Assembly (NCBI GenBank): GCA_022766165.1
Contig: QYLO01000001.1
Coordinates: forward strand, 1-64,000
Reading direction: 5' to 3'
Length of the DNA stretch: 64,000 nt
Origin: Candidatus Electrothrix gigas
Lineage (GTDB): Bacteria; Desulfobacterota; Desulfobulbia; Desulfobulbales; Desulfobulbaceae
Shown here: piece after piece, positions 28,853 to 36,869 of the stretch
Position numbering within the stretch: the first letter of the stretch is position 1
Layout of the letters: every line of letters begins with the position of its first letter
Made by a program: the position numbers and the translations under genes
The notes under the pieces: generated by a model
Databases searched by the model: none
The model's input: only the letters and a program-made list of their open reading frames with translations
Told to the model about the DNA's origin: nothing

Positions 28853-30484
28853 ATGTATTGCAATCAATGCGAACAAACAGCCAAGGGAAGTGCCTGCACC
28901 ACTGTGGGCGTTTGTGGCAAAAACGAAGAAGTTGCAGATCTCGAAGATGTCTTGATCTATGCTCTTTGCGGTATGTCGCTGTTTGCCCATGAAGCACGGC
29001 AACAGGGAATCATTGATGAGGCGATTGATCGTTTCACTATGGAGGCGATCTTTGCCACCTTGACCAATGTAAATTTTGATCCGGAACGTTTTGTTGTGCT
29101 GATCAATACGGTGGTTGAGCTGCGTGATTCTTTGAAGGCTCAAGTTGCCAAAGCAGGCGGAACAGTGGATTTTGCCCATCCGGCAGCAGCGTTTACCCCG
29201 GCAGACTCTGTAGCTGGTCTGGCGGAACAGGGAGCTGAACTCCAATTTATCCCCAATCTGGACAGCGATGAAAACATTCGTTCCCTCAAGCAGACTCTTT
29301 TGTATGGACTGAAAGGTATTGCCGCTTATACTGACCATGCTGCTCTTCTTGGTCAGAATGATCCTGCCATTGCTGGCTTTATGTACGAAGCCCTGTCTGC
29401 TCTGCTGGCTGAGGGCTTGACCATTCCTGACTGCGTACCTGTGGCCATGAAAGCCGGTGAAATGAATCTGCGGGCAATGGAGCTGCTTGATGCGGCCAAT
29501 ACCGGAACCTACGGTCATCCGGTACCCACTTCAGTACCGCTGGGGCATCGCAAGAATAAATGTATCCTGATTACAGGACATGATCTGTGCGACCTTGAAC
29601 TGCTCCTCAAGCAGACCGAGGGCAAGGGCATTGATGTCTATACTCACGGTGAGATGCTGCCCTGTCATGGCTATCCTGAACTGAAAAAATACGAACATTT
29701 TTATGGACATTTTGGCACGGCCTGGCAGAATCAGCATAAGGAACTCCCACATTTTCCTGGACCGGTTCTTTTCACTACCAACTGTATCCAGAAGCCCAAA
29801 GATGAGTACAAAGATCGGATCTTTACTACTGGTCTGGTGGGCTGGCCCGGAGTCGCCCATATTGAGGAGAAAGATTTCAGCCCGGTGATCGACAAGGCCC
29901 TGGCTATGGACGGCTGGCAGGATGATGCAGATAACGGCTCGGTGATGGTTGGTTTTGCCCGCAATGCCGTGCTTGGAGTTGCTGACAAGGTGATTGAGGC
30001 GGTGAAGAATAAGGACATCCGGCATTTTTTCCTGGTCGGCGGTTGCGACGGTGCCAAGCCGGGACGGGATTATTTTACCAAATTTGTTGAGCAGGTGCCG
30101 AAAGACTGCATGGTCTTGACCTTGGCCTGTGGTAAATTTCGTTTCTTTGACAAGGATCTTGGAGATATTGGAGGGATTCCCCGTTTACTTGATATTGGTC
30201 AGTGTAATGATGCCTATTCTGCCATCCAGATTGCTGTGGCCTTGGCCGGGGCCTTTGAGTGCGAGGTCAATGATCTGCCTCTGTCCATGATTATTTCCTG
30301 GTACGAGCAGAAAGCCGTTGCTATCCTGCTGACCCTGCTCTATCTCGGTATCAAGGATATTCGCCTCGGACCTTCCTTGCCCGCCTTTATCAGCCCGGCG
30401 ATTCTTGATTTTCTGGTGGCAACGTTTGACATTAAGCCGGTTGCGGCAACACCGGAAGAGGATTTACAGGCTATTTTGGGATAA
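28853..30484 (+). CDS. hcp: Hydroxylamine reductase (hybrid cluster protein)
   Basis: This 543-residue iron-sulfur protein reduces hydroxylamine or acts as NO reductase under nitrosative stress. The N-terminal cluster motif is MYCNQCEQTAKGSACTTVGV followed by CGK (C3, C6, C15, C21). Ligands of the hybrid cluster are visible in GHDLCDLELLL, HGEMLPCHGYPEL, TTNCIQKP, VGGCDGAKPGRDYFTKF, TLACGKFRF and DIGQCNDAYSAIQIA. It is full length for the deltaproteobacterial type. An operator-like palindrome lies upstream and an HD hydrolase gene follows. Confidence 0.97.
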   Translation: MYCNQCEQTAKGSACTTVGVCGKNEEVADLEDVLIYALCGMSLFAHEARQQGIIDEAIDRFTMEAIFATLTNVNFDPERFVVLINTVVELRDSLKAQVAKAGGTVDFAHPAAAFTPADSVAGLAEQGAELQFIPNLDSDENIRSLKQTLLYGLKGIAAYTDHAALLGQNDPAIAGFMYEALSALLAEGLTIPDCVPVAMKAGEMNLRAMELLDAANTGTYGHPVPTSVPLGHRKNKCILITGHDLCDLELLLKQTEGKGIDVYTHGEMLPCHGYPELKKYEHFYGHFGTAWQNQHKELPHFPGPVLFTTNCIQKPKDEYKDRIFTTGLVGWPGVAHIEEKDFSPVIDKALAMDGWQDDADNGSVMVGFARNAVLGVADKVIEAVKNKDIRHFFLVGGCDGAKPGRDYFTKFVEQVPKDCMVLTLACGKFRFFDKDLGDIGGIPRLLDIGQCNDAYSAIQIAVALAGAFECEVNDLPLSMIISWYEQKAVAILLTLLYLGIKDIRLGPSLPAFISPAILDFLVATFDIKPVAATPEEDLQAILG

Positions 30485-30489
30485 CGATC

Positions 30490-30520
30490 CGTAGGGGCAA
30501 CGGCATGCCGTGTCCCTACA
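30490..30520. repeat. Dispersed palindromic element, family A (hcp-HD)
   Basis: GTAGGGGCAACGGC, AT, then GCCGTGTCCCTAC form a nearly perfect hairpin between hcp and the HD gene. The ends match the elements at 20527 and 40975 while the core differs. Confidence 0.7.
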
Positions 30521-30541
30521 GAACGGGAAAAGGAGAATATC

Positions 30542-31279
30542 ATGCAATGTCCGGGACAAGACAGCCGTTATTGGAGTGGCGAGGATGTATTTGAAAGCAA
30601 CTGCCCCAAATGCGGTCAGGCAGTGGAATTTTTTAAGGACGACAGTCAGCAGACCTGTCGCAACTGTGGACACAGGGTGCTGAATCCAAAAATTGATTTT
30701 GGTTGTGCCTCCTACTGTCCCCATGCAGAACAATGCCTTGGCTCTTTATCGCCAGAAATAGTCCAAGTACAGGGTGAATTTTTCAGAGATCGGGTCGTCC
30801 TTGCCATGCGCAAATATTTTGGTGAAGATACCCGACGTATTCGTCATGCTGAGGCGGTGGCAGAACAGGCTGAGATCATTGCCAGAGCAGAAGGAAATGG
30901 AGACATGATGGTGATTATGGCTGCTGCCTATCTCCATGATATTGGCATACGGGAAGCGGAGCGAAAATTTAACTCCTCAGCAGCACGCTACCAGCACAGC
31001 GAAGGCCCGCCGGTGGCTCGGGAAATCCTGACGCAACTCAAGGCCGAGTCGGAACTGATAGATGAGGTCTGCGATATTATCGGCCATCATCATGCGCCCC
31101 GGAATGAGGAAACAGTGAATTTCAAGGTGCTGTATGATGCTGACCTGATCGTGAACAAGCTTGAGCAGTATCAGGATAAAGCACCGACTCAGGAACAGTT
31201 TGATCGGCTGTTGGCAATGTTCTTGACCAAAGCCGGAGCAGAGCAGGGCGAGAAGGTGCTGAAAACATATATCAGGTAA
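30542..31279 (+). CDS. Zn-ribbon/HD domain phosphohydrolase
   Basis: This 245-residue protein starts with a zinc-ribbon-like part (NCPKCGQAVEF, QQTCRNCGHRV, then CASYCPHAEQCLG). The HD domain follows from about residue 88: RHAEAVAEQAEIIARAE, AAAYLHDIGIREAE with the HD doublet, IIGHHHAPR and LYDADLIVNKLEQ, so all metal-binding positions are present. Similar proteins accompany hcp in Desulfobacterota, suggesting a role in the same stress response, perhaps on a nucleotide. The substrate is unknown. Confidence 0.8.
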   Translation: MQCPGQDSRYWSGEDVFESNCPKCGQAVEFFKDDSQQTCRNCGHRVLNPKIDFGCASYCPHAEQCLGSLSPEIVQVQGEFFRDRVVLAMRKYFGEDTRRIRHAEAVAEQAEIIARAEGNGDMMVIMAAAYLHDIGIREAERKFNSSAARYQHSEGPPVAREILTQLKAESELIDEVCDIIGHHHAPRNEETVNFKVLYDADLIVNKLEQYQDKAPTQEQFDRLLAMFLTKAGAEQGEKVLKTYIR

Positions 31280-31550
31280 ACCAATGCTTTGGTACCAGTT
31301 TTTCGCCATGACGCCATTTAATAACGAACATTGTGGGCAATGAGTGTTCCTCCGATCTTCTGGGCTGCTCGACTATGGCGTTGTAGAGCCAATCAAAAAA
31401 GGCGGTGAACTCGGCGTGCAATATCCGAGGAGATTTTGGAAAAATTTTAGCTGCGATATTGCATTTTATTGAATTATCTCTTGACAAATAGCCCGCCCGA
31501 TTTAATATGGGGATAATATGAACAGTAACAAAATCAGGATACACAGCATA
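31280..31550. other. Intergenic region upstream of the leu leader
   Basis: No convincing gene. A minus-strand ORF (31272-31544) has no ribosome site and no family features. The right end carries the likely leu promoter. Confidence 0.4.
31481..31508 (+). promoter_or_regulatory. Probable sigma-70 promoter of leuA
   Basis: TTGACA at 31481-31486 is followed after 16 bp by TAATAT at 31503-31508. Transcription would start near 31515, just before the leader peptide ORF. Confidence 0.6.
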
Positions 31551-31637
31551 ATGATATTAACAGAACTCCTTGGCACCCTAGTTCTTCTACGTGGGCTGCA
31601 CAGCGCAACTGTGGTGAAAGGACGAGGTTTGTTCTGA
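31551..31637 (+). CDS. Leucine-rich leader peptide of leuA (attenuator)
   Basis: This 28-codon ORF encodes a peptide with eight leucines, including the cluster ILTELLGTLVLLRGL, and stops at 31635. An AGGA lies 11 bp upstream; an in-frame ATG at 31518 is the alternative start. It is directly followed by an RNA region able to form a protector hairpin (CACAG/CTGTG, 31599-31613), an antiterminator (GCGCAACTGTGGT at 31603-31615 with the 5' arm of the terminator) and the terminator at 31664. This is a ribosome-mediated leucine attenuator by architecture. Confidence 0.85.
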   Translation: MILTELLGTLVLLRGLHSATVVKGRGLF

Positions 31638-31663
31638 CTATCAGAAACAATATTTGATCCATC

Positions 31664-31700
31664 AGCCACGGTTCAGCGCATGAACCGTGGCTTTTTTTGT
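31664..31700 (+). terminator. Attenuator terminator upstream of leuA
   Basis: AGCCACGGTTC and GAACCGTGGCT form a perfect 11-bp stem around a 7-nt loop, followed by CTTTTTTTG. The 5' arm can alternatively pair with 31603-31615 in the leader coding region. Confidence 0.95.
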
Positions 31701-31789
31701 TTTTTCCAGAATCAATTCCAACCCAAGGATCGAACCCGGCAATTCCTTCCATTCATTGGGTCGTTAAAAATTGCAAAGAGGATACGAAC

Positions 31790-33487
31790 ATGCAGGCTGA
31801 TAAATTAAAGAAGTATCGTCCCTACCCGAGGGTGCCGTTGAAAGATCGTACCTGGCCCGATAAGACCATCACCCAAGCACCGCTCTGGTGTTCTGTTGAT
31901 CTCCGTGACGGCAATCAAGCCCTGCGTCAGCCCATGAATGTGGAGCAGAAGCTAGAGATTTTTCAACTACTTGTTGATATCGGTTTTAAGGAGATTGAAG
32001 TTGGCTTTCCCGCAGCCTCTAAGGTAGAGTTTGATTTTCTCCGGCTATTGATTAACGATAATCTGATCCCAGATGATGTCACTGTGCAGGTACTGACCCA
32101 GGCCCGTGAGCATTTAATTCGCAAGAGTTTTGATGCCTTGCAGGGCGCAAAAAGGGGAATAGTTCACCTGTACAACTCCACTTCTACATTACAGCGAGAG
32201 GTGGTGTTTAAAATGGAGCAAAAGGATATTATTGCGCTTGGTGTCCAAGGTGCTCAGATTATTCGAGAAGAGGCAGAACGCTTTGCCGGTGATATTCGTT
32301 ATGAGTACTCACCTGAGAGTTTTACCGGTACCGAGCTGGACTTTGCCCTAGAGATCTGTGAAGCAGTCATGGATGTATGGGAACCCAGCCCAGAACGTCC
32401 AATGGTGGTGAATCTGCCTGCAACCGTGGAAATGGCCACGGCCAATATCTATGCCGATCAGATCGAGTGGTTTGGCCGGCATATAAAAAACCGTGATTGC
32501 GCCCTGATCAGTCTTCATGCCCATAACGATCGAGGCAGTGCTGTCGCTGCAACAGAACTCGCTCTGATGGCTGGAGCGGATCGTGTTGAGGGGACCTTAT
32601 TCGGTAACGGTGAACGTACTGGTAATGTGGATATTATCACCTTAGCCCTGAATATGTTTAGTCAAGGCGTGAACCCGAAACTGGATTTTTCCAATATTAA
32701 TCGGGTGACAAGTGTTTACAAACGCTGTACTGATTTGCCGGTCCATCCTCGTCATCCTTATGCCGGTGATCTGGTCTATACGGCCTTTTCCGGTTCCCAT
32801 CAGGATGCCATCAGCAAGGGCATGGATGCCGTGGCCGAGGATGCAACCGGTATCTGGGCTGTGCCGTATCTGCCTATTGACCCGGAAGATGTGGGCCGTT
32901 CTTACGAATCAATTATCTGTATTAACAGTCAATCTGGCAAGGGTGGGGCAGCCTATATTATGGACCGGCAGTTCGGTTATAAGTTACCTAAGAATATGCA
33001 GCCTGGTTTTGGACGGGTGGTGCAGGCAGAATCAGAAAAGGTAGGGGATGAATTATCCAGCAAGGCAGTGTACGATGTGTTTGAACGTGAATATCTGCGT
33101 GAGGACGGTTATTACAGACTGAAAGCCTTTAATGTGGTAAAACGTCATATTGACCGGCACGAGGAAATCTCCTCAGCTGTTATTGAAGCTGTAATGATTA
33201 TTGGCGACAAAGAACAGAATCTCCAGGGCAAGGGAAACGGACCTTTGGACGCTATGTGTGCAGCCCTGAACGAGCAAACAGCGCTGGATTTTACCCTGAA
33301 CTCTTATGATGAGCATTCCCTGACCAAGGGAGCCTCTTCCAAAGCTGTCACCTATATTGAGCTGTTGGATAGGCGAGAGAATGGGAGTCGGGAAGGGTGG
33401 TGGGGAGCTGGCGAGGATACGGATATCATTGTCTCCTCAGTCAAGGCATTACTCAGTGCGGTGAATCGAATGCAGGCAGGCCGATAA
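31790..33487 (+). CDS. leuA: 2-Isopropylmalate synthase (LeuA2 type)
   Basis: This 565-residue enzyme condenses acetyl-CoA with 2-oxoisovalerate, the first step of leucine synthesis. Visible are [16 protein letters not shown] with the catalytic Arg-Asp, [39 protein letters not shown] with metal-binding His, [16 protein letters not shown], and a C-terminal regulatory domain. The [13 protein letters not shown] form marks the longer LeuA2 (actinobacterial-like) type. I chose ATG 31790, which has AAAGAGG upstream. Expression is probably controlled by the leader attenuator. Confidence 0.97.
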   Translation: MQADKLKKYRPYPRVPLKDRTWPDKTITQAPLWCSVDLRDGNQALRQPMNVEQKLEIFQLLVDIGFKEIEVGFPAASKVEFDFLRLLINDNLIPDDVTVQVLTQAREHLIRKSFDALQGAKRGIVHLYNSTSTLQREVVFKMEQKDIIALGVQGAQIIREEAERFAGDIRYEYSPESFTGTELDFALEICEAVMDVWEPSPERPMVVNLPATVEMATANIYADQIEWFGRHIKNRDCALISLHAHNDRGSAVAATELALMAGADRVEGTLFGNGERTGNVDIITLALNMFSQGVNPKLDFSNINRVTSVYKRCTDLPVHPRHPYAGDLVYTAFSGSHQDAISKGMDAVAEDATGIWAVPYLPIDPEDVGRSYESIICINSQSGKGGAAYIMDRQFGYKLPKNMQPGFGRVVQAESEKVGDELSSKAVYDVFEREYLREDGYYRLKAFNVVKRHIDRHEEISSAVIEAVMIIGDKEQNLQGKGNGPLDAMCAALNEQTALDFTLNSYDEHSLTKGASSKAVTYIELLDRRENGSREGWWGAGEDTDIIVSSVKALLSAVNRMQAGR

Positions 33488-33519
33488 CCCAAAAAACATG
33501 CAAAGGAAAAAAGGAAAAT

Positions 33520-34071
33520 ATGCTGAGAACAGCGATAGGAAAAGGGGTTACACAGGGGGCTGTGTTGATGGTCCTCCTTATGACAACTATGGCAAGCGTT
33601 ACAACAGTTGCGACAGTTGCGACCGTTGCTCACGCCGAAATTGTAGGCGAGGTTAGCACCACATTTAAGCTTATCGGGGCCAATGATAAAATCATCATTG
33701 AGGCGTTTAATGACCCAGATATCAAGGGAGCAACCTGCTATCTAAGCCGGGCCAAAACCGGTGGTATTCGAGGAACTGTAGGGCTGGCCGAAGACACCTC
33801 AGATGCCTCCATTGCCTGTCGTCAAACGGGTCCCATTGTCTTGCCCAAAGATGTGATGAATGGAAAAAGCGATGGGGATCGGGTGTTTCGTAAATCCACC
33901 TCTCTCCTGTTTAAAAAATTGCAGGTAGTGCGTTTTTATGATCCCCAACGCAACACCTTGGTTTACCTGACCTATTCAGATAAGATTATTGACGGATCAC
34001 CGAAAAACTCCATTTCCACCATTGTGGTCAGGCCGTGGGGTCAGGAAAAAAAGCCACAGGAGAACAGGTAA
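33520..34071 (+). CDS. creA: CreA family periplasmic protein
   Basis: This 183-residue exported protein matches Cre[59 protein letters not shown] and [19 protein letters not shown]. The two cysteines in CYLS and IACRQ probably form a disulfide. The signal peptide ([20 protein letters not shown]) contains a 9-bp tandem repeat giving TVATVATVA. Its molecular role is unknown. It ends 5 bp before the candidate selenoprotein gene. Confidence 0.92.
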   Translation: MLRTAIGKGVTQGAVLMVLLMTTMASVTTVATVATVAHAEIVGEVSTTFKLIGANDKIIIEAFNDPDIKGATCYLSRAKTGGIRGTVGLAEDTSDASIACRQTGPIVLPKDVMNGKSDGDRVFRKSTSLLFKKLQVVRFYDPQRNTLVYLTYSDKIIDGSPKNSISTIVVRPWGQEKKPQENR

Positions 34072-34075
34072 CAGC

Positions 34076-34336
34076 GTGAGACTGGTTATGGCGGAATATG
34101 TGAATAAAAATACAGAAGAACGGGCAGAGCTGCTAGACTATTGCGGTGATTGCTGAAAGGGTTTTAAGGACGTAAGGTTACGTCTGCAACAGATGCGGAG
34201 CGGACAGCGATTCAGTTTTCTTATTGAGCAGAAGATAGCCCAACGGATAGATCGGGTTGTTGCGATAAATGATGGACGTACTGTTTCAGTGCAGAAGCAG
34301 GGCGAGGTTCTGATGTATACAGTGGAGCGAACGTGA
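34076..34336 (+). CDS. Candidate selenoprotein, TusA-like, with in-frame UGA
   Basis: Reading from GTG 34076 (AGGAGA 12 bp upstream) gives 86 codons with a single in-frame TGA at 34154-34156, codon 27, in the context LLDYCGDC-U-KGF. The continuation RLRLQQMRSGQRFSFLIEQK and its end resemble a TusA/SirA-like domain, where the usual Cys-Pro would be Cys-Sec. A perfect hairpin with a GG-containing loop starts 12 nt after the TGA, as needed for a bacterial SECIS. The gene's end overlaps the next start by 1 bp, and it follows creA by 5 bp, so it sits like a working operon member. Alternatively it is a pseudogene broken by a nonsense mutation. ATG 34088 is a second possible start. Confidence 0.65.
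34169..34184 (+). promoter_or_regulatory. SECIS-like hairpin
   Basis: GACGTA-AGGT-TACGTC forms a 6-bp stem with loop AGGT (extendable to 7 bp). The loop begins 18 nt after the UGA codon, inside the 16-37 nt window known for bacterial SECIS elements, and contains the required G residues. It resembles the AGGU apical loop of E. coli fdhF. Confidence 0.6.
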
Positions 34337-34554
34337 TGGATTTATTACAGGAGCTTATGCGTAAAATGAATCATGCCTTTTCCGTGGTCACGGATTGGCT
34401 GTTGATTGGAATAGGCATTGTGCTGATGCTCATTGCCTTGGTTAAAATTGATGTGGTGCTGGCTCGCTATGTGGTCATTACTGGTGGGTTGATTTTGAGC
34501 AGTTTTGGTTTTTGGTTTCGCTGGCGAAGGTTACGCAGGACAGGCAAAGGGTAA
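34336..34554 (+). CDS. Small hypothetical membrane protein
   Basis: This 72-residue protein has two hydrophobic helices, TDWLLIGIGIVLMLIALV and VVITGGLILSSFGFWF, and a strongly basic end RWRRLRRTGKG (positive-inside). The ATG overlaps the TGA of the preceding candidate selenoprotein by one base, indicating translational coupling. A GTG at 34333 is also possible. No family is recognised. Confidence 0.6.
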   Translation: MDLLQELMRKMNHAFSVVTDWLLIGIGIVLMLIALVKIDVVLARYVVITGGLILSSFGFWFRWRRLRRTGKG

Positions 34555-34588
34555 CCCCTTTGGGGTCGCAAACAATCTTATTCATCTT

Positions 34589-35701
34589 ATGAATCTTATG
34601 GGCAAGATTATGGGCAAAAAGTTCATACAACAGGCCTGTCAACTCCTCAGTGCCGCAGACAGTTCAGATGAGGACTGGTCAGAGGACAATGTCCACATCA
34701 CCCCCCTGACCCCGGACGGTTCTCTGCGTCGCTTTTGCCGGATTACACATACACATCAAAATGGCAAAAAGGCTGTGGCTATTGCCCCACCCCCTGATGA
34801 CGCAATGGACGCAATAGGCCTGCGAGAAGCCATTTCCGGGTGGCATATTGGCAGACATCTTTTGACCTGCAAGGCTCCAGTCCCAAAGCTGTACGGATTT
34901 GATGAGCAAAGCGGCCTGCTGGTCTGTGAAGATCTGGGAAATCAACGATTGCACGATCTGGTGCAGCAACAGGGAAAGAGAACAGAACAGGTCATGGACC
35001 TGTATCGACAAACCGTGACAGAACTTGCCCGGATGCAGGTACAAGGCTGTGCAGGCTTTGATGTGGCGTGGTGCTGGGATACACCACAATACGACCGCCC
35101 TCTGATGCTGGAGCGGGAATCTGGGTATTTCCTCCAAGCCTTATGCCAGGACTTTCTTCAGCTAGATATTGACAAGGAAAAAATAACTCTGGATTTTCAG
35201 GCATTGGCGGACAAGGCATCCCAAGCGCAGGCCAGCTTCTTTCTTCACAGGGATTTCCAGAGCCGCAACATCATGGTTCACCAAGATCAAGTGTATTTTA
35301 TTGATTATCAGGCAGGCCGCCTTGGTCCCTTGGCCTATGATTTGGCTTCCCTGCTCATTGATCCCTATGCTGCCCTGCCTGCCTCTGTGCAGGAGGACCT
35401 GCTGGACCATTATTTTACCGCCCTGACCAGCCTGCTGCCCTATGATCGTGAACAATTTCAGCAGGAATATTTGGTCTTGGCTTTGCAACGCAACCTACAG
35501 ATTCTAGGAGCCTTTGCCTTTCTCAGTCAACAACGGAAAAAGCCCTTTTTTCGGCAATACCTTGCACCGGCCCTAAAGAGCCTGCAAACCCTGCTTGCCA
35601 AAACAGCTTCAGCCGAGTACGCTTATCTTAAAAGAATAAGCCATTGCTGCTCAAAACAGCTCAAACTACAGCTTGAAAGCTCAACAAGAACTTTGCCATG
35701 A
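34589..35701 (+). CDS. APH-type phosphotransferase (AmgK-like)
   Basis: About 370 residues with the aminoglycoside-phosphotransferase/choline-kinase fold. Key motifs are the glycine-poor N-lobe TPDGSLRRFCRI, LVCEDLGNQRLHDL (hinge), the catalytic FLHRDFQSRNIMV with Asp and Asn, and VYFIDYQAGRLGPLAYDLASLL with the metal-binding Asp. The wording of the last motifs is close to sugar kinases of the AmgK type (cell-wall recycling, N-acetylmuramate/GlcNAc-1-phosphate formation). No partner MurU is adjacent, so the substrate is inferred only. The start is uncertain among ATG codons 34589, 34598 and 34610, which lie in a repeated stretch. Confidence 0.8.
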   Translation: MNLMGKIMGKKFIQQACQLLSAADSSDEDWSEDNVHITPLTPDGSLRRFCRITHTHQNGKKAVAIAPPPDDAMDAIGLREAISGWHIGRHLLTCKAPVPKLYGFDEQSGLLVCEDLGNQRLHDLVQQQGKRTEQVMDLYRQTVTELARMQVQGCAGFDVAWCWDTPQYDRPLMLERESGYFLQALCQDFLQLDIDKEKITLDFQALADKASQAQASFFLHRDFQSRNIMVHQDQVYFIDYQAGRLGPLAYDLASLLIDPYAALPASVQEDLLDHYFTALTSLLPYDREQFQQEYLVLALQRNLQILGAFAFLSQQRKKPFFRQYLAPALKSLQTLLAKTASAEYAYLKRISHCCSKQLKLQLESSTRTLP

Positions 35702-36498
35702 ACCGATATCGTATCTTCCTTTTTATCTTCTCTGTTATCTTCTCTTTTACCTTCTCTGTTATCTCCTTTGCGCAGGCAAATGCTCAACAGGATCAAAACC
35801 GCCTTACACCTTTACCGCCTTTACCTTCATCTATGGAGCAGGCACGACAAAAGATAATGCAGAAAAATATGGCTACTATGGCTACTATGGCTACATCTGC
35901 CCAGAATGCCCCAAATATTCAAGTTGGTCCCCCAAAGCTGAAAGGGGATGAACAGCACAGCAACTACGATTTTTTTGTTAAGATGCGCAAAATGATGGTA
36001 GAAAAAATGCGTCGATCTGGTGGGACAGGTTGGGAACCTACAGCATGGCAAAAGACCTTACCACCAATTGTGGTCCAAGAGGGAAATGCAATCAAGGAGT
36101 ACAGTTTTACTGATCTTATCAATGCAGACGGGTATCTCTGCCTTGGCTCTGCCCGGGCCTATAAGGCACTCCAGCTTGCCCTGCCCATTCTGTACAAGAA
36201 CAGTACACCGGTCAAGGGTGACTTTAAGATCACCTACGGTGCCTCAATCTGCACCTCTCTGGTGTATGATTTTTTTATGCAGGGCTATACAGATAAAAGA
36301 TTTCTCGAACTGGATAAAAGCACTAAGCAAAAACTCATTACCCTTGAGCGACTTTCCACGGGTAAAAAAGTAACCGTGGTCTTTCCTTTTTCAACAATTC
36401 GAGGGCATACTCCTGAGGCTGCCCAAGCCGGAGATGTTATTCTCCATGCTCAGGACGGTGATGGGGTAAAGCTTTATGTTGAAGAGGGCAAAAACTGA
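35698..36498 (+). CDS. Exported protein, distantly FmdE-like
   Basis: This 266-residue protein overlaps the phosphotransferase gene by 4 bp (ATGA). It has a signal peptide (IFLFIFSVIFSFTFSVISFA) and a low-complexity segment MATMATMAT from a 9-bp tandem repeat. The later ADGYLCLGSARAYKALQLAL and ITYGASICTSLVYDF resemble the GHLCPG and Cys motifs of the FmdE domain (formylmethanofuran dehydrogenase subunit E family), but the first motif is altered (CLG for CPG). A role in metal or cofactor handling is possible; this is tentative. Confidence 0.5.
   Translation: MNRYRIFLFIFSVIFSFTFSVISFAQANAQQDQNRLTPLPPLPSSMEQARQKIMQKNMATMATMATSAQNAPNIQVGPPKLKGDEQHSNYDFFVKMRKMMVEKMRRSGGTGWEPTAWQKTLPPIVVQEGNAIKEYSFTDLINADGYLCLGSARAYKALQLALPILYKNSTPVKGDFKITYGASICTSLVYDFFMQGYTDKRFLELDKSTKQKLITLERLSTGKKVTVVFPFSTIRGHTPEAAQAGDVILHAQDGDGVKLYVEEGKN
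35869..35895. repeat. 9-bp tandem repeat in the FmdE-like gene
   Basis: ATGGCTAC(T/A) occurs three times in frame, encoding Met-Ala-Thr repeats just after the signal peptide region. A second imperfect repeat (TTCTCTGTTATC) lies in the signal peptide at about 35730-35765. Confidence 0.9.
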
Positions 36499-36869
36499 AA
36501 AGGGCCTTTTTGTCACTCTTCTGCCACTCTTTTCAATATCACCGAAAACAGCATCTGGTGTTTTCTTTGTGTCTCCTGTCATCGCACCTCCTCCCTGCTG
36601 CTTCTCTCTTTAATAATCCTGCATCGTTTTCCAGCATAGAGCATAGCCAAGCCTACAAGCAAAGAATGTTTTTTTGCTTGCAGCGCAAGGTTATTCATGT
36701 TTATTGAGAATGTGAATCGTTATCAATTTGTTAATATTAGAATTTTTTATTGCTTTTTTGATGCAAACATGTTTTGTGTAAAAAATACACATCATACAAA
36801 GTGGGTATTTTTTTATTAACAGATTATTATTCTTATTTGAGCTTCGGATAGAATGAGGGAGAAATATCT
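36499..36869. other. Regulatory spacer before the C25 peptidase gene
   Basis: AT-rich noncoding region. It holds a Fur-box-like site at 36706-36724 and a GAGGGAG ribosome site at 36855-36861 for the peptidase gene. No supported ORF was found. Confidence 0.5.
36706..36724. promoter_or_regulatory. Fur-box-like operator
   Basis: GAGAATGTGAATCGTTATC matches the 19-bp Fur consensus GATAATGATAATCATTATC at 15 positions. Flanking ATT...AAT extends the palindrome. It lies about 145 bp before the C25 peptidase start. Confidence 0.6.

Noticed and set aside
31518..31550. Longer leu leader peptide starting at ATG 31518
   Set aside because: It is in frame, but the likely transcription start is only a few bases before it, leaving no room for a ribosome site. 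It remains possible.
31272..31752. Minus-strand ORFs before leuA
   Set aside because: They lack ribosome sites and known motifs and overlap the leu promoter, leader peptide and terminator.
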